Of a DNA stretch of 64,000 bases, positions 40,174-48,870 are shown piece after piece. The stretch comes from Bartonella florencae. GTDB taxonomy: Bacteria; Pseudomonadota; Alphaproteobacteria; Rhizobiales; Rhizobiaceae. The notes beneath the pieces were generated by a model, which ran no database searches, was not told the origin of the DNA, and was given only the letters and a program-made list of their open reading frames with translations. Within the stretch, counting starts at the first letter, position 1, and the number at the start of each line of letters is the position of its first letter. The stretch is taken from contig NZ_HE997451.1 of NCBI RefSeq assembly GCF_000312525.1, positions 531,008-595,007 on the forward strand, in the 5' to 3' direction. Position numbers and translations under genes: made by a program.

Positions 40174-41094
40174 TCATATAAAAGGAACCACCGTTGTACC
40201 TAGGGGTAATTTTGCCTCTTCTTCAGGCTCGACATGAATAGAAATACGCACATTATCAAATTCTTTTTGCAGGACAGATTCAATTTTATCGCAAATCTTA
40301 TGGGCTTCTCCGACCGACATTACAGCTGGCACAACCAAATGAAACTCTATAAAAGTCACTCTACCAGCAACACGCGTAAGTAAATCATGAACTTCAAGTG
40401 CACCCTGTGCATTTGCAGAAATAAGCTCACGAATCCGCATGGTTTCATTCAATTCAACTCCAACATCCATTAGCCCTTGGATAGCACTGTTAATGACTTT
40501 CCAACCCTGCAAAAAAATATTAACGGCAACAATGATTGCTAAAATCGGATCTAAAATCTCCCACCCACTGAAGAAACCAGCAACCAAACCAATTAAAATG
40601 GCAAGTGAGGTAAAAACATCTGTTATGAAATGCATTCCATCAGCTTTAAGAGCTGGTGAATGATGCATTTTTCCCTGATGGATCAAAATCCAACCCCATA
40701 CACAATTTATGACACTGGCAACAAGATGAATAACGAGCCATATTCCTAGCTTTTGCAAGAGTTTAACGGTTGAGAGAGCTATCCATGCTTCTCTTAAAAT
40801 GATAATGGCTGCAATAATGATCAGAATTCCTTCAAGAATCGCAGAAAAATATTCCGCTTTATGATGCCCAAAAGGATGATTGTGATCTGCCGGTTTCATA
40901 CTGACTTTAACAGCCCACCATGCTGCCAGTGAAGCAAGGATATTAACAATTGATTCCAATGCATCAGAATAAAGAGCAACCGAACCAGTGATGTCATATG
41001 CCCAATATTTCAAAGCAAAAACAATACATGCAACGAAGATAGAGTATAGAGTTAAGCTTTGTATATTGATTTTGGCATTCATAACCAGGCCCAT
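40174..41094 (-). CDS. Cation diffusion facilitator (CDF) metal exporter
   Basis: 306 residues, six membrane helices. Transport-site motifs are YSDALESIVNI in helix 2 and ALKADGMHFITDVFTS in helix 5, matching the paired D/H sites for divalent metal. The HPFGHHKAEYFSA loop after helix 2 is also typical. A cytoplasmic metallochaperone-like domain ends the protein (FIEFHLVVPAVMSVGEAHKICDKIE). It exports Zn2+, Fe2+ or Mn2+ in exchange for protons; which metal is not certain. A second ATG at 41082 is an alternative start. Confidence 0.93.
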   Translation of the reverse strand: MGLVMNAKINIQSLTLYSIFVACIVFALKYWAYDITGSVALYSDALESIVNILASLAAWWAVKVSMKPADHNHPFGHHKAEYFSAILEGILIIIAAIIILREAWIALSTVKLLQKLGIWLVIHLVASVINCVWGWILIHQGKMHHSPALKADGMHFITDVFTSLAILIGLVAGFFSGWEILDPILAIIVAVNIFLQGWKVINSAIQGLMDVGVELNETMRIRELISANAQGALEVHDLLTRVAGRVTFIEFHLVVPAVMSVGEAHKICDKIESVLQKEFDNVRISIHVEPEEEAKLPLGTTVVPFI

Positions 41095-41581
41095 TCTTCT
41101 TTATGAAATAAGGAATATAGTCCTTATGATATTTTTGACATGCAACCAATGATTCCACAACATCATAGAAGCTTTATAATATCATAAACGAATCTTATAG
41201 CCCACCTTGTCATTTCAGTACTCCCCTGTTACACAACACAACAAATAAAAGAATGTGAATATCGCCCCAATAACAAAAAAGCACTTTTTAAAAAATCAAA
41301 CATACTCTCTCATCAATTTTTAAATAACTTTATACCGCTTGCACCCTATAATTGAGAGCTATTTTTCCCAAACACATTGCACGCACACCCACACGCACAT
41401 ATCGGTTATTCATCTTTTGGGAAACTAAACCACTTAATATATCCGTATCACTGTACACAATACAATAAAGAACGCTTGAGTATTTTACAGCAATCTCACA
41501 CCTCAACTGTATTAAAAAATACAATAGCTAAAACAACTTGAAAATATTTTTGAGAAACGAAAAAGCAAGACTACTATTTCT
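41095..41581. other. Spacer between the CDF gene and the orphan RNA
   Basis: About 490 AT-rich bases. It presumably holds the CDF promoter. No gene or strong hairpin was recognised. Because the RNA terminator lies at its right edge, the RNA is unlikely to be the CDF leader. Confidence 0.45.
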
Positions 41582-41716
41582 AAAAAAAGAATCTGGGCAT
41601 TGGGGACCCAGATTCCTTTCCCTTAGAACTTAAGGGTATGCAGAGGTTAGGAAATAGCGGGGACCTAAGCCCCTGCACCCGACACGAAAACAACTACATT
41701 GTACCGCACTCGGTAT
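41582..41716 (-). ncRNA. Probable orphan structured small RNA
   Basis: On the minus strand, about 135 nt between a good promoter and a strong terminator. Hairpins in order: TACCG-AGTG-CGGTA (41715-41702); a long arm closed by GGGTGCAG with CTGCATACCC (41680-41634), enclosing GGGG-CUUAGGU-CCCC (41673-41659); CCCTTA-AGTTC-TAAGGG (41636-41620), which competes with the base of the long arm for the same bases; and the terminator stem GAATCTGGG with CCCAGATTC (41615-41589), then seven U. No protein frame fits. It is not recognisably 6S, SRP, tmRNA, RNase P or AbcR, though 6S and other rhizobial sRNA families cannot be excluded without a covariance search. Confidence 0.65.
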
Positions 41717-41720
41717 CTTC

Positions 41721-41749
41721 AACATATACTATAGGTTGCATAATGTCAA
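41721..41749 (-). promoter_or_regulatory. Sigma-70 promoter of the orphan RNA
   Basis: On the minus strand, TTGACA (complement of 41744-41749), a 17-base spacer, then TATGTT (complement of 41721-41726). A perfect -35 at ideal spacing is rare in this window. Transcription should start near 41714-41717. Confidence 0.7.
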
Positions 41750-41859
41750 CATCAATTCTACTTTAAGTTTTAAAATAATAAAATTTTTTATCTTTCTTAA
41801 AAAATAAAGCAAATATTGAACATCTAGCAATTTTAAAAAAAGAGCAGTAAAACCCCCAT

Positions 41860-42698
41860 ATGGATTTAAATATCATAACAATCTATGAAACTGATGATCC
41901 ACGTTTGAAAGACTATCACAACATCTGTGAAAAAGATCTTGTTGGACGTCGGCATCAATTTATAGCTAAAGGTAAGGTTATATTATCAGTATTGCTGAAT
42001 TCAAAAGAATTTTCTGCCCTTTCACTGCTTATAGCAGCAGAACGCCTTGCCAACCTTATGCCCCTTTTAGAAAAAACACAACCTACATGCCCTATTTATC
42101 GCGTTTCGCAAAATATCATAGACAATATCGCCAGTTTTCATGTTCATCGTGGTGTGCTTGGTATCGGTAAACGCAACAAACTTCCACCACTACGAAATTT
42201 TTTACAAGATTTTCCGACAAAAGCTTTAATTTTGATTTTATGCGGTATTTCAAATCACGACAATATATGGAGCATTTTTCGCAATGCAGCTGCCTTTGCG
42301 AGTAATGGCATTATCGTTGACAAAACTTCATGTGATCCACTCTACCGCAAATCAATCAGAGTTTCTACTGGTGCCACTCTCAAGGTACCTTACACGCAAG
42401 GTGCTGATATTGGTGACATTATAGCAACTCTAAATGATGCAAATTTCCATCTCTATGCACTTTCACCTTCTGCCCCATACACATAAAGCAAGCACAACCA
42501 ACAAAAAGAATAGCGCTCATTTTAGGAACAAAAGGTGATGGACTACCAACTCATGTATTACAAAAACCAGAAACCTTGCGCATTCTCATGGCTTATGGCT
42601 TTGACAGCCTCAATGCTGCTACAGCTTCAGGCATTGCACTTGCCCATTTTAGCGACTGTGATAAACTCTCTAAAGAAAATAACCCTGCAAAATTGTAA
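41860..42698 (+). pseudogene. TrmH/SpoU-family RNA methyltransferase, frameshifted
   Basis: The first frame (41860-42486) carries the N-terminal substrate-binding part and the first half of the SPOUT domain (LILCGISNHDNIWSIFRNAAAFASNGIIVDK, over residues 125-160), then ends early. The next frame, from about 42474 to 42698, supplies the missing end: RIALILGTKGDGLPTHVL and FDSLNAATASGIALAHF, the SAM-knot motifs. A single-base change at the CCCC run 42473-42476 rejoins both into a protein of about 279 residues. The product would be a 2'-O-ribose methyltransferase of rRNA or tRNA. Either a true pseudogene or a sequencing error. Converges on mnmA. Confidence 0.8.
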
Positions 42699-42720
42699 AA
42701 CAATTTCAGAATGCAGTTTA

Positions 42721-43950
42721 TTATTTACAAGAAACCGTTGTTGTAAATTGGGAAGGAAGTGCAGCTTTTATTTCCAGATTGCATAACAAGCGCCTCAACA
42801 TCACTTCAGTATCAGCAGCACGTTCTGAACGGGTTACAAACCCTCCTCCAAGAACCCGTGCTGCACCATGATTCCCCTCATAAAGAACACAAGCCTGCCC
42901 TGGAGCCACAGCATTTTCACGTTCCAACAAGTCAACGGAAAAAACACCTTCTTGATAATGCAAACGAGCAAGATGAGGAGGACGTGTTGAACGAACTTTT
43001 ACAGCCACCTCAACGCCATCGGAAGGAAAGCTGTCCAAGGGCTGATCACCCAGCCAATTTACATCACGCAAAAAGAGCTTATGTGTTTCTAACATTTCAC
43101 GTGGTCCCACAATAACACGTGCATTCTCCACATCGAGATAAACCACGTAAAGCGCTTCTCCCGTTGCAACACCAATACCACGACGTTGCCCAACAGTATA
43201 ATTAACAATTCCCGCATGTTTTCCTAAAATCTGTCCATCGATATGCACAATAGCTCCAGGATTTGCTGCTTCTGGACGCAGTTTTGTGATAACATCCGAA
43301 TATTTTCCTTGTGGAACAAAACAAATATCCTGACTGTCATGTTTATTGGCAACCTCAAAGCCCATTTCTGCTGCTATTTCACGCACACGCGCTTTTGGAA
43401 GATCTCCAAGGGGAAAACGCAAATAATCAATCTGCTCTTGTGTCGTTGCGAAAAGAAAATAACTTTGATCACGATCAGCATCCAAAGGACGAAAAAGTGC
43501 TCGGTGCTTCCCATGAGAACGCGAACGAATATAATGCCCCGTCGCCAAAGCGTCCGCACCTAACTGACGCGCAGTTGCTAATAAATCAGCAAACTTGACA
43601 GTCTGGTTGCAGGCAACACATGGCACAGGAGTCTCACCATGTGCATAACTTTCTGCAAAAGGATCAATCACAGCTTCACGAAATCGCTTTTCATAGTCAA
43701 GAACATAATGAGGTATCTCCAATGTCTCTGCAACGCGGCGAGCATCTTCAATATCTTGTCCAGCACAACACGCTCCCACCCGATGTGTTGCTGCCCCATG
43801 ATCATAAAGCTGCAATGTAATTCCAATGACATTGTAACCTTCCTTTTTCAAAAGGCCTGCAACAACTGATGAATCGACCCCTCCCGACATTGCTACAACG
43901 ATACGGGATTCCTCAGGTGGTCCTGGCAAATCAAGACTATTCAAAAACAT
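42721..43950 (-). CDS. mnmA: tRNA-specific 2-thiouridylase MnmA
   Basis: 409 residues. The PP-loop is [15 protein letters not shown], followed by [17 protein letters not shown]. The catalytic cysteine pair sits in [13 protein letters not shown] and [10 protein letters not shown], with the typical [17 protein letters not shown]. It puts the sulfur on C2 of U34 in Lys, Glu and Gln tRNAs using ATP and a sulfur relay. It is longer than E. coli MnmA by about 40 residues at the C-terminus. Confidence 0.97.
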   Translation of the reverse strand: MFLNSLDLPGPPEESRIVVAMSGGVDSSVVAGLLKKEGYNVIGITLQLYDHGAATHRVGACCAGQDIEDARRVAETLEIPHYVLDYEKRFREAVIDPFAESYAHGETPVPCVACNQTVKFADLLATARQLGADALATGHYIRSRSHGKHRALFRPLDADRDQSYFLFATTQEQIDYLRFPLGDLPKARVREIAAEMGFEVANKHDSQDICFVPQGKYSDVITKLRPEAANPGAIVHIDGQILGKHAGIVNYTVGQRRGIGVATGEALYVVYLDVENARVIVGPREMLETHKLFLRDVNWLGDQPLDSFPSDGVEVAVKVRSTRPPHLARLHYQEGVFSVDLLERENAVAPGQACVLYEGNHGAARVLGGGFVTRSERAADTEVMLRRLLCNLEIKAALPSQFTTTVSCK

Positions 43951-44291
43951 GTATTCATTCTCTATTTGTGGACAACTATTCGTTGCTGTCCTTCTGCATG
44001 CTATCCATTATTTTGTTATATTGTTTTTTTATCTTTTCCACAACCAATAGCATTAGTTTCTTTAAAATGGCTGCAAACAAAAAAAGAGTGATAGAAATAA
44101 GGCATAAGCAAAATTCTTTTTTCTTAAAAAATCCGATAAAAATATTGTAAAAAACGATTCTACACGCATCACTTTGAAGCATATTTTATCTGAAGGCTTA
44201 TTTTATTAATTTTTTTTCAACCCGTTTAGCTCTTTTTTAAATCTCATGTTTTACAAACGAATCAAATCCTTGACTAAAGGTAGAGGATAGA
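43951..44291. other. Divergent intergenic region mnmA / sciP
   Basis: 341 AT-rich bases with promoters for both genes expected. No clear CtrA box (TTAACCAT-like) and no hairpin was recognised. AGAGGAT lies just before the sciP ATG. Confidence 0.45.
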
Positions 44292-44567
44292 ATGACTAAT
44301 CTAATAAAAGCACAAATGAAATATGTTATTGGGCCAGATGGAAGTCCACTTACAATTGCTGACCTACCGCCAAAAACAACAAGGCGTTGGGTAATCCGTC
44401 GCAAAGCTGAAGTTGTTGCAGCTGTCAGAGGTGGATTGTTAAGTCTTGATGAGGCGTGTCAACGCTACACTTTGACCGTAGAAGAATTTCTTTCGTGGCA
44501 AAGTTTGATTGATGAACACGGTTTAGCCGGATTACGCACCACCAGAATCCAAAATTACAGGCACTAA
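44292..44567 (+). CDS. sciP: CtrA inhibitor SciP (DUF1153)
   Basis: 91 residues, nearly all the DUF1153 domain: YVIGPDGSPLTIADLPP, RRWVIRRKAEVVAAVRGGLL and a Trp-rich helix-turn-helix EACQRYTLTVEEFLSWQ. In Caulobacter, SciP binds CtrA at promoters and blocks recruitment of RNA polymerase. Its position 1 kb from ctrA supports the assignment. AGAGGAT precedes the ATG. Confidence 0.92.
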   Translation: MTNLIKAQMKYVIGPDGSPLTIADLPPKTTRRWVIRRKAEVVAAVRGGLLSLDEACQRYTLTVEEFLSWQSLIDEHGLAGLRTTRIQNYRH

Positions 44568-44610
44568 TTGTCGGCGATAATGATTCGATAACAGCTTAAA
44601 ACATTTTTAA

Positions 44611-44645
44611 AACAGCCAAACTTTCATGCGTTTGGCTGTTTTTTA
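44611..44645 (+). terminator. Intrinsic terminator of sciP
   Basis: A perfect 11-bp stem, AACAGCCAAAC at 44611-44621 and its complement at 44630-44640, with an 8-base loop, followed by TTTT. Confidence 0.88.
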
Positions 44646-44693
44646 TATTTTAGTCCATAAACATTTCAAAATATTGATTTCTACATAATAGTA

Positions 44694-45080
44694 TCATCCA
44701 ACCATTGAGTTAGATTGAATAAAAACATCCTCATCATCCGTTAACGCTTTCTTTTCCCGTGCGACCAGAAGCTGTGCACGTTGCAACTCTCCATTAATTT
44801 CATGGAGAATCATTTCAGCATTTGTTTTTTGAAGCTGCAAATCACGAATCGAATTTACAAGATTATCGCGTCTCTGCCGCGCTGCACGAGCCAAAGCAGA
44901 ATAAGCAAAATGGTGAACATCATTGTTCCCAGATTTACGTTCTTCATGAATAATTTGTGCTTCCAACTCTAACACCATTCGCTCAAATTCTGCAATCATC
45001 ATCTCAAGCTGTGCAATTTCGCGACGTTTCCCACGTACTTGAAACATCCTCAATCGCACCATACTTTCTCGTGGCTTCAT
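44694..45080 (-). CDS. fliJ: FliJ-like coiled-coil protein
   Basis: 128 residues from the ATG at 45080, which has AAGGAG eight bases upstream; the frame is open ten codons further. Nearly the whole protein is charged coiled coil (RREIAQLEMMIAEFERMVLELEAQIIHEE, residues 20-50). It resembles the short FliJ that sits beside ctrA in Brucella and rhizobia. FliJ is the central stalk of the flagellar export ATPase FliI and escorts chaperones. No other flagellar gene is in the window. It runs divergently from ctrA. Confidence 0.75.
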   Translation of the reverse strand: MKPRESMVRLRMFQVRGKRREIAQLEMMIAEFERMVLELEAQIIHEERKSGNNDVHHFAYSALARAARQRRDNLVNSIRDLQLQKTNAEMILHEINGELQRAQLLVAREKKALTDDEDVFIQSNSMVG

Positions 45081-45469
45081 ACTCTCTACTCCTTGGTTAC
45101 GCCGGCTCAAAATTTACATTCACACCTTAATACATATACTGTTAGCTACACTTTTTCTGACGAAAACAGTCCATTTTTAAATTTGCCATCACCATTTTCT
45201 GCCTTTCCTCAAAGCACTTACGAACAAAACATGCTTGAAAAAAAGAGATAACCATTTCTTCACTCTTTACCTCTACTATAAAGCAAAGAGATTTAAAGCT
45301 CAGTAAACAAACAATGAAATTTTAAAAAAACAATCAAAGTAATCTGTTATAAGAGCTTCTTAAAGTTAAAATTTAGTGGAAAAAGCACTTTAATTTCTTT
45401 ATGAAATTAAAAAAATATATTATTTTTCTAAAATAATTTTTAACTTCTTTCAAAAATAAAAATATTTTG

Positions 45470-45630
45470 TTAACCACTATCATGAATAGTGGGGAATTCA
45501 GTGGTGATTGTTACGCGTACTACTGAAATATTCATAAACACTTTCATTATGAAGTGTTTGATTTCATGAATGGATTTTATAAACAGTGGTTTTACCTGCT
45601 GTTATAAAGTGTAGAGTGCCCTTCTGATTC
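45470..45630 (+). promoter_or_regulatory. ctrA control region: three inverted repeats, CtrA-like box, GANTC site
   Basis: In the 160 bases before ctrA: TTAACC at 45470-45475, close to the CtrA half-site TTAACCAT; CCACTA-TCATGAA-TAGTGG (45474-45492); AAACACTT and its complement (45536-45559, 8-base loop); TTTATAAACAG with CTGTTATAAA (45576-45608, one bulge); and GATTC at 45626-45630, a target for the CcrM methylase. In Caulobacter and Brucella, ctrA is autoregulated and CcrM-sensitive, so the first and last fit. The palindromes could be operators for other regulators. Confidence 0.55.
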
Positions 45631-45656
45631 GCAAGGGGCAAAGTGAGGGATCTAAA

Positions 45657-46358
45657 ATGCGCGTATTATTAATTGAAGATGATAAAGCGATGACTCAAAG
45701 CATTGAGCTTATGCTTAAGTCTGCAAATTTTAACGTTTATATCACTGATCTAGGTGAAGAAGGGGTCGATTTAGGAAAGCTTTATGATTATGATATCATT
45801 TTGCTTGATTTAAATTTGCCCGATATGTCAGGCTATGATGTTCTGCGAACCCTAAGATTGGCGAAAATAAAAACTCCTGTCCTTATCCTTTCGGGTATGA
45901 ATGCCGTTGAAGATAAGGTGCGTGGTTTTGGCTTTGGTGCAGATGATTATATGACAAAACCCTTCCATAAGGATGAACTCATTGCGCGTATTCATGCAGT
46001 TGTTCGCCGCTCCAAAGGGCATGCACAATCTGTTATTGTTACCGGTGATCTCACCGTTAATCTTGACGCAAAAACCGTTGAAGTTGCTGGGCGTCCAGTT
46101 CATTTAACTGGTAAAGAATATCAGATGCTAGAACTTCTCTCTTTGCGCAAAGGCACGACACTCACCAAGGAAATGTTCCTTAATCATCTCTATGGTGGAA
46201 TGGATGAGCCAGAACTTAAAATTATTGATGTCTTTATCTGCAAACTACGCAAGAAATTGGAAGCTGTATCTTCTCGCGTAAACTACATTGATACAGTTTG
46301 GGGACGTGGTTATGTATTACGTGATCCAATTGAAGAGGACGTACGCAAGACCGCTTAA
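45657..46358 (+). CDS. ctrA: Cell-cycle master response regulator CtrA
   Basis: 233 residues. The receiver has EDD at 7-9, phospho-acceptor D51 ([16 protein letters not shown]) and K in [12 protein letters not shown]. The winged helix is [20 protein letters not shown] and [13 protein letters not shown]. The match to CtrA is very strong across its length. It controls cell division, DNA replication and envelope genes; phosphate comes from CckA through ChpT, encoded next door. GAGGGAT precedes the ATG. The C-terminus ends in KTA rather than the AA degron of Caulobacter CtrA. Confidence 0.97.
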   Translation: MRVLLIEDDKAMTQSIELMLKSANFNVYITDLGEEGVDLGKLYDYDIILLDLNLPDMSGYDVLRTLRLAKIKTPVLILSGMNAVEDKVRGFGFGADDYMTKPFHKDELIARIHAVVRRSKGHAQSVIVTGDLTVNLDAKTVEVAGRPVHLTGKEYQMLELLSLRKGTTLTKEMFLNHLYGGMDEPELKIIDVFICKLRKKLEAVSSRVNYIDTVWGRGYVLRDPIEEDVRKTA

Positions 46359-46379
46359 GCAGTGAAAATGCCACATTGT

Positions 46380-46412
46380 AAAATCTCGGAGTATAGCGGG
46401 CCGAGATTTTTT
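46380..46412 (+). terminator. Intrinsic terminator of ctrA
   Basis: AAAATCTCGG at 46380-46389 and CCGAGATTTT at 46401-46410, a perfect 10-bp stem with an 11-base loop, running into six T. Confidence 0.9.
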
Positions 46413-46571
46413 CCGTTGCAAAAAGGCTCGCACACTAAGAATCTCTTCATATAGAGAAAATGCTTAAAGCTTAAAAAACTTAACCCTCGCTGTTAAGGAT
46501 AACACTTTCACCGCTTACAGATACGATCTCAGCCATCTTTTCCGAATGCAGCTTCAGCATTTTTATCTTAT

Positions 46572-47210
46572 TCAAAATTCCTTGATACTTTCCAAAATAA
46601 CACAACAATCAGTTTCCTTGATATTTATTTTCATCTCTGTCATCTGAGAAAGTAACAGAGTATAATAAAATTGGATAACGTGCGCATCAATAAGTTCTTC
46701 CTGAATATCTCCGTTATATAAAGCAATAAAATGGGCAGGAATACGGAGAGATTTACCACAGATTTCAAATTGAAAAGAACGCTTATTTTCATCCTGCACA
46801 ATCATAACAACGATTTCTCCTCCACGAGGGACTGTTGCGTTTGCAATCAATAACAAGTTAAGCAAAAGCTTCACTTCATTTTTTGGTAAAAGCAGAGGGG
46901 GAACTTGCCATTTTAAAATTGCTTTTTCTTCTTTCATATATTGTTGGGCCACTTGCTCAGCCAAACGTGTATCTATTTGTCCCCCGCTAGCTCCTGCAAA
47001 ACCAAATGCCAATCGTGCAAATTGTAAACGCGCAGAAGCATTGGCCACGGACCAACGAACCAATTGCAAAGCATCTTCTTCAGCCCCTCCTTCATCATAG
47101 AGCTCCATAGCATTTTGAATAGCCCCAACAGGTGAAATCAAATCATGGCAAATACGACTACAAAGCAAAGCAGCTAAATCTGTAGGCTTCAAAGAGAGAG
47201 CTAATGTCAT
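46572..47210 (-). CDS. chpT: Histidine phosphotransferase ChpT
   Basis: 212 residues. The phospho-accepting His is H22 in LCSRICHDLISPVGAIQNAMEL; the second half is a degenerate Bergerat fold that lacks usable ATP-binding boxes, as in ChpT of Caulobacter and Brucella. It relays phosphate from CckA to CtrA and CpdR. It faces ctrA tail to tail across about 210 bases and is divergent from eipA. Confidence 0.93.
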   Translation of the reverse strand: MTLALSLKPTDLAALLCSRICHDLISPVGAIQNAMELYDEGGAEEDALQLVRWSVANASARLQFARLAFGFAGASGGQIDTRLAEQVAQQYMKEEKAILKWQVPPLLLPKNEVKLLLNLLLIANATVPRGGEIVVMIVQDENKRSFQFEICGKSLRIPAHFIALYNGDIQEELIDAHVIQFYYTLLLSQMTEMKINIKETDCCVILESIKEF

Positions 47211-47425
47211 AGTTATTGAAAACTCCTAAGATTGAAAAAACTTCCTTTTAAAACAAAACTCTTAACATCTCATGCATAGATAGAGAAGTTTTTGATAATC
47301 ACGCTAAAAAATTTTCAAAAAAAGATTTGAGAATTTAAAAAATCTTACATATTGTTTTTTATCTGAATAGAATGAAAATGCTAATATTATAATTTCATTT
47401 GTAACTCATAAAAGGGAAAATTTTT

Positions 47426-48022
47426 ATGGCTCTCTTTCATCTAACACGTTGGTACAAAAACATTATAGCTTTCCTCTTCCTTTTATTTGCCACCATAAAC
47501 ACTGCAAATGCAAAACTCCGGCCGGTAGAACAAAGCGGCCCCCATTATTCCCTGCAAGAAATTATCGATTCTGGTCATATTTTTTTTGGAAAGACGACCA
47601 GTGGTGTAGCATCAGCAATCCAAAATATCTTCTCACGATATGGTTATCCAAATGCCTATATTTTAGGGGAAGAAGCTTCTGGCGCCTTTTTTGCTGGATT
47701 AACCTATGGCGAAGGAACACTTTTCACAAAGGTCTACGGCCAACATAAGGTTTTTTGGCAAGGTCCTTCTGTAGGATGGGACTTTGGTGGCCAAGGTTCT
47801 CGTCTCATGATTTTAGTTTACGATCTTAATAATATAAATAATTTATGGGGACGCTATGCTGGTCTTTCAGGTTCGGCCTATTTAATTGCAGGTGTTGGTT
47901 TTCATGTCCTAAGACGCCACAATGTCCTGCTTATTCCGATACGCACCGGTATTGGCGCACGACTTGGCATCAATGTGGGATATTTAAAATTAACACCCAA
48001 ACCGACATGGAATCCATTTTAA
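47426..48022 (+). CDS. eipA: Periplasmic envelope integrity protein EipA (DUF1134)
   Basis: 198 residues: a signal peptide ending in NTANAK, then the DUF1134 fold, a small beta-barrel rich in glycine and aromatics (FFGKTTSGVASAIQNIF, GPSVGWDFGGQGSRLMILVYDL, GVGFHVLRRHNVLLIPIRTGIG). In Brucella, EipA keeps the cell envelope intact and is needed for virulence; its gene lies by chpT/ctrA and is CtrA-controlled. AAGGG lies nine bases before the ATG. A coiled-coil gene follows 21 bases later, probably co-transcribed. Confidence 0.88.
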   Translation: MALFHLTRWYKNIIAFLFLLFATINTANAKLRPVEQSGPHYSLQEIIDSGHIFFGKTTSGVASAIQNIFSRYGYPNAYILGEEASGAFFAGLTYGEGTLFTKVYGQHKVFWQGPSVGWDFGGQGSRLMILVYDLNNINNLWGRYAGLSGSAYLIAGVGFHVLRRHNVLLIPIRTGIGARLGINVGYLKLTPKPTWNPF

Positions 48023-48043
48023 TTGGAGTTGAAAGGGGGATTT

Positions 48044-48694
48044 ATGCTTATCCAATCATTGCTTTTTTTTATTCTTGGAGTAGCTTTTGTTTCTTGGTTA
48101 CTGGTGCTTTTTGCCCCTTTTATTTGGCGTAGAGCTGTTTATTTTGCGCATAAGGGTGTTTCTGCACAAATTCCCTTATCACTCACTGAAATACAAGCAA
48201 ACTATGATTTTCTTTGTGCACAACACGCTGTAGAACTTGCACAGAACGAACAAAAATATGAATCTTTGCAAAAAAAATACGCACAACAGAAAATACAACT
48301 GAGTCAAGCAACAGAACAACTTTATCGCTTATATCTCTCCCCGCAAAACGCAGCCACTTCGCCCAAAGAAGCTATTGCAACCAAACAGAGTCTTGTGGCA
48401 ACAAACACTTTCATCAGAGAAATTAAAACTATGCGTGAAAAAATTGCACATTATCAGCAACGTTTACAAAAAATTCCAACCAATGATCTAAACTCCTTGG
48501 AAAATCAACAACTCTTAGATGAACTGCGTGAAGAAACAAAGGAATTAGCAGCAACATTAGCTGCTCAAATAGCACTACAAGAAGGAGACACATCCCCTAT
48601 CAACGCATTGGTCAAAAATTCCAAAAACAAAAACGATTTAGCTTCACGTATTTGCCAAAAAATCACCTCTACAAAAAAAGCACCCCTTACCTAA
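48044..48694 (+). CDS. Membrane-anchored coiled-coil protein of unknown function
   Basis: 216 residues from the ATG at 48044, five bases after AAGGGGG; a TTG at 48023 would add seven. One N-terminal membrane helix (LIQSLLFFILGVAFVSWLLVLFAPF) is followed by a basic stop (IWRRAVYFAHKG) and a long coiled coil (residues 55-90 and 115-185). The N-terminal segment looks like that of conserved hypothetical proteins of Brucella and rhizobia. It follows eipA and is probably in the same transcript, so an envelope or division role is a reasonable guess, no more. Confidence 0.75.
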   Translation: MLIQSLLFFILGVAFVSWLLVLFAPFIWRRAVYFAHKGVSAQIPLSLTEIQANYDFLCAQHAVELAQNEQKYESLQKKYAQQKIQLSQATEQLYRLYLSPQNAATSPKEAIATKQSLVATNTFIREIKTMREKIAHYQQRLQKIPTNDLNSLENQQLLDELREETKELAATLAAQIALQEGDTSPINALVKNSKNKNDLASRICQKITSTKKAPLT

Positions 48695-48870
48695 GTGTTT
48701 TTTAAAGTGATTGAAAAGAACATCCATATTGTTAAAAGCCAACTGTATCTCCTACAATACAAATTTTGTTGCTATTATATTGATATAAGAGGATTTCTTA
48801 ACAGTATAGCTACTAACTTTGGCTTTATCTTTTTATTACAAGCCCCAAATCTCTCCCAGAGATCAGAAAA

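Noticed and set aside
41582-41716. Riboswitch controlling the CDF metal exporter
   Set aside because: The structure ends in a terminator almost 500 bases before the exporter start, and no known metal riboswitch core was recognised.
41582-41716. 6S RNA
   Set aside because: The 5' and 3' ends do not form the long closing stem of 6S and no single large central bubble is evident; kept as unresolved, not fully excluded.
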